Assembly (NCBI GenBank): GCA_045807225.1
Contig: JBJMHU010000161.1
Location: forward strand, 1-8,166
Source of the DNA: Fodinibacter sp045807225
GTDB taxonomy: Bacteria; Actinomycetota; Actinomycetes; Actinomycetales; Dermatophilaceae
Reading direction: 5' to 3'
DNA: 8,166 nt
Positions 6,357 through 8,166 of this stretch are shown here, piece by piece (position 1 is the first letter of the stretch; the number at the start of each line of letters is the position of its first letter). The translations under genes were made by a program, and so were the position numbers. The notes under the pieces are model-generated. The model was given only the letters and a program-made list of their open reading frames with translations. It had not been told where the DNA came from and searched no databases.

Positions 6357-7696
6357 CGGCCGGCCACCCGCGGAGCCCGCGAACGGCGCGCCGCCTGCCG
6401 CAGCATCGTGTCGAGCGAACCGGGGCCGCGCCACGCGATCACCGGCACGCCGGCCATGGCGCACCGGTGCGCCTCGCGCTCGCGGTCGAGCAGCCGCAAC
6501 CGCCAGACGAGCCGCGCCAGGCGGGCGTCGTCGATGCTGGTGGCGGCGCGCAGCGCGTCGTCACTGGCCTCGGCGCCCTGCAGCTCGACCGGCAGGGTGT
6601 CGACCACCACGACCGCGTGGCCGCTGCGAGCCAGCCGTACGGCGTAGGCCAACGGCTCCGCCGACACCAGGGCCGACAGGAGCACCACGAACGCTCCCGG
6701 TGGGATGCTGCGCCGCAGCTGGGCGCGCAGCACCCGCTCGTCACCCACGGTGCCGCGGCTGGGCTCGGCCCGGCCCAGCCCGAGCAGCACGCGGGCGAGC
6801 TGGTGGTGGCCGCCGATGGCCGGTACCTCGACGACGCCGCCACCCCCGAGCACCGAGAGGCCGACCCTGTCGCCGGTGCCGAGGTAGTGCGATGCCACCG
6901 CGCCGGCCGCCTCGACGGCGACGTCCAGGCTCGAGCGCCGCCCGGTGTCGGGGTCGCGCTCGCCGAGGTCGCGGATGGCGTCGAGCACGAGGCGCACCTC
7001 GGCATCCTGGTCGGCGTAGGTGGTGGTGACGTGCAGGGCGCCGGTGCGCAGCGAGACCGGCCAGTGGATGCGACGCAGCCGGTCGCCGGTGCGGAACGGC
7101 CGGATCTCGGCCAGCTCGGTGCCTCCCCCGACGCGTGCGCTGCGGTGCTGACCGACCAGCCCCACGGGGTGCGGCAGCGCGGCTCGCGACGTGAACGCGC
7201 CCGGCGTCGGCACCGTGGCGACGGTCTCGACGCGCTGCTCGGACCAGATCCACGCGAAGCCGGCGAAGGTGCCGAAGCCGCCCACCTGTGCGGGGCCGAG
7301 CCGGCGAACGCCCCACCGGTCGATCCGGGCGAGCACGGCCATCGGCACGGTCGCCGCACCGGTCGCGGCTGCGGCGACGTGGCCGTGCGCCGGCGTCGTG
7401 GTGGTCCACCGGTCACCGGGCAGGTGGCCGACGACGTCGCGCAGGCCGGGCACCGTGGTGACGTCGACGCGCCAGGTGAGTGAGTCGCCCTCGTGCGCGA
7501 CCGCGGTGCTGAGCCGGCTGTGCACGGTGGGAACCGCCGTGGGCCGGGTCGCCACCGCCCAGACGACCAGCGCGGCCAGCGGGACGCCGATGACCACGAG
7601 GTCGCCCCGCCCGGAGATCGCCGCTGCGGCGAGCAGGACGAACCCGATCGCCGTGGCGCGCCCGAGCGCCCGCGTGGGTCGCCAGGGGGACCTCAC
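6353..7696 (-). CDS. DUF58 domain-containing protein
   Basis: A 447-residue membrane-anchored protein that typically works with a MoxR AAA+ ATPase. Two N-terminal transmembrane helices lie at about 14-28 and 32-49. A beta-rich domain follows, then the DUF58 signature GGTELAEIRPFRTGDRLRRI continuing into HWPVSLRTGALHV (together 191-223). The region about 230-370 has a von Willebrand A-like layout (VRLVLDAIRDLG, VGLSVLGG, GAFVVLLSALV, GHAVVVVDTLP). The DxSxS metal-binding motif expected after the first strand is degraded to Asp239-Ala-Ile-Arg-Asp. The chosen GTG at 7696 overlaps the stop codon of the MoxR gene (GTGA); a longer reading from 7780 would run back into that gene. Its own stop overlaps the next gene's ATG. 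Known roles of such pairs include chaperone-like maturation and envelope processes; the role here is unknown. Confidence 0.88.
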   Translation of the reverse strand: MRSPWRPTRALGRATAIGFVLLAAAAISGRGDLVVIGVPLAALVVWAVATRPTAVPTVHSRLSTAVAHEGDSLTWRVDVTTVPGLRDVVGHLPGDRWTTTTPAHGHVAAAATGAATVPMAVLARIDRWGVRRLGPAQVGGFGTFAGFAWIWSEQRVETVATVPTPGAFTSRAALPHPVGLVGQHRSARVGGGTELAEIRPFRTGDRLRRIHWPVSLRTGALHVTTTYADQDAEVRLVLDAIRDLGERDPDTGRRSSLDVAVEAAGAVASHYLGTGDRVGLSVLGGGGVVEVPAIGGHHQLARVLLGLGRAEPSRGTVGDERVLRAQLRRSIPPGAFVVLLSALVSAEPLAYAVRLARSGHAVVVVDTLPVELQGAEASDDALRAATSIDDARLARLVWRLRLLDREREAHRCAMAGVPVIAWRGPGSLDTMLRQAARRSRAPRVAGR

Positions 7697-8166
7697 GACG
7701 AGCGCACCCCCGAGCGTGGCGTCGGCACGGTGCGCAGCAGGTCGGCGACGATGCTGCGGGCCGAGACGTCGCTCATCCACAGCTCGGGGCGCACGACCAC
7801 GCGGTGCTCGAGCACCGCGGGGGCGATGGCCTTGACGTCGTCGGGGGTGACGTAGTCGCGGCCCTTGATCACCGCATACGCTCGGCCGACCAGCATCAGG
7901 GCGAGCGAGCCGCGCGGGGACGCCCCCATCAGCGCGTGCTCGTGGTCGCGCGTGGCGCGGGTCAGCCCCACGCAGTAGCGACCGAGCTCGGGTGAGACCG
8001 TGACGTCCTCCATCGCCGCCTGCAGCTCGAGCAGCTCGGCGGCGTCGACCACCCGGCGCACCTGCTGGTCCTCCTGGCGGCGCGACATCCGCCGCTGCAG
8101 CACCTCCAGCTCGCCGTCGGCGTCGGGGTAGCCGAAGGCCACGCGCACCAGGAAGCGGTCGAGCTG
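7693..8166 (-). CDS. MoxR-family AAA+ ATPase, C-terminal part (runs off right edge)
   Basis: The last 157 residues of an AAA_3/MoxR ATPase, a chaperone-like enzyme that acts with DUF58 or von Willebrand A proteins. The fragment opens with QLDRFLVRVAFGYPD, the conserved segment carrying the arginine-finger LDRF. It continues through the helical lid, with the sensor-2 motif GASPRGSLAL (81-90), and DYVTPDDVKAIAPAVLEHRVVV (104-125), which is also characteristic. Walker A and B lie beyond the window. The reading frame is open to position 8166, so the Met codon at 8148 is internal. The TGA stop overlaps the GTG start of the DUF58 gene, which marks an operon with translational coupling. Confidence 0.95.
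   Translation of the reverse strand, partial: QLDRFLVRVAFGYPDADGELEVLQRRMSRRQEDQQVRRVVDAAELLELQAAMEDVTVSPELGRYCVGLTRATRDHEHALMGASPRGSLALMLVGRAYAVIKGRDYVTPDDVKAIAPAVLEHRVVVRPELWMSDVSARSIVADLLRTVPTPRSGVRSS

Noticed and set aside
6061..7029. 322-residue plus-strand open frame opposite the membrane-protein and DUF58 genes
   Set aside because: Arg/Pro/Ala low-complexity shadow that crosses the boundary of two well-supported minus-strand genes.

Overview
The window is very GC-rich, with strong G/C bias at third codon positions, GTG/TTG starts and GAGG-type ribosome binding sites. Two adjacent but different clpP genes followed by clpX, with ClgR-type sites upstream, indicate a high-GC actinobacterium. 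The style of the proteins suggests Micrococcales, perhaps near Dermatophilaceae/Intrasporangiaceae; that placement is an inference. Genes fill most of the window, and no gene-free stretch reaches 300 bases (the longest is 207 bases, before clpX).

Left part (1-1701): a LacI-family repressor, cut off by the window edge, is divergent from a 12-helix MFS transporter of the YbjJ/MosC-like type. The 80-bp gap between them is an AT-rich island holding a perfect 28-bp palindrome made of two tandem copies of a 14-bp palindrome. This is a convincing operator and overlaps the likely start point of transporter transcription.

Middle left (1702-2901): a LURP-one/YxjI-like protein (phospholipid-scramblase/Tubby-like fold) is followed by a small membrane protein with a PLDc_N-like two-helix domain and a C-terminal SHOCT motif. 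A perfect 17-bp stem-loop closes this block.

Centre (2912-5813): a ClgR-type activator site, then clpP1, clpP2 (28-nt gap), a second stem-loop, a second ClgR-like inverted repeat, and clpX. Together these encode the hetero-oligomeric ClpP1P2 peptidase and its AAA+ unfoldase. Trigger factor (tig), often just upstream of clpP1 in actinobacteria, is not in this window.

Right part (5838-8166, minus strand): a tightly coupled operon, read right to left, encodes a MoxR AAA+ ATPase (partial), a DUF58 protein and a small polytopic membrane protein. Its junctions are 4-nt GTGA and ATGA overlaps. It converges on clpX with only 24 nt between stop codons.

I found no mobile element, CRISPR array, tRNA or rRNA. 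Most of the content is conserved housekeeping and accessory genes. The less-described items are the heptad-array operator, the paired ClgR-like sites and the LURP-one/PLDc_N-SHOCT pair.
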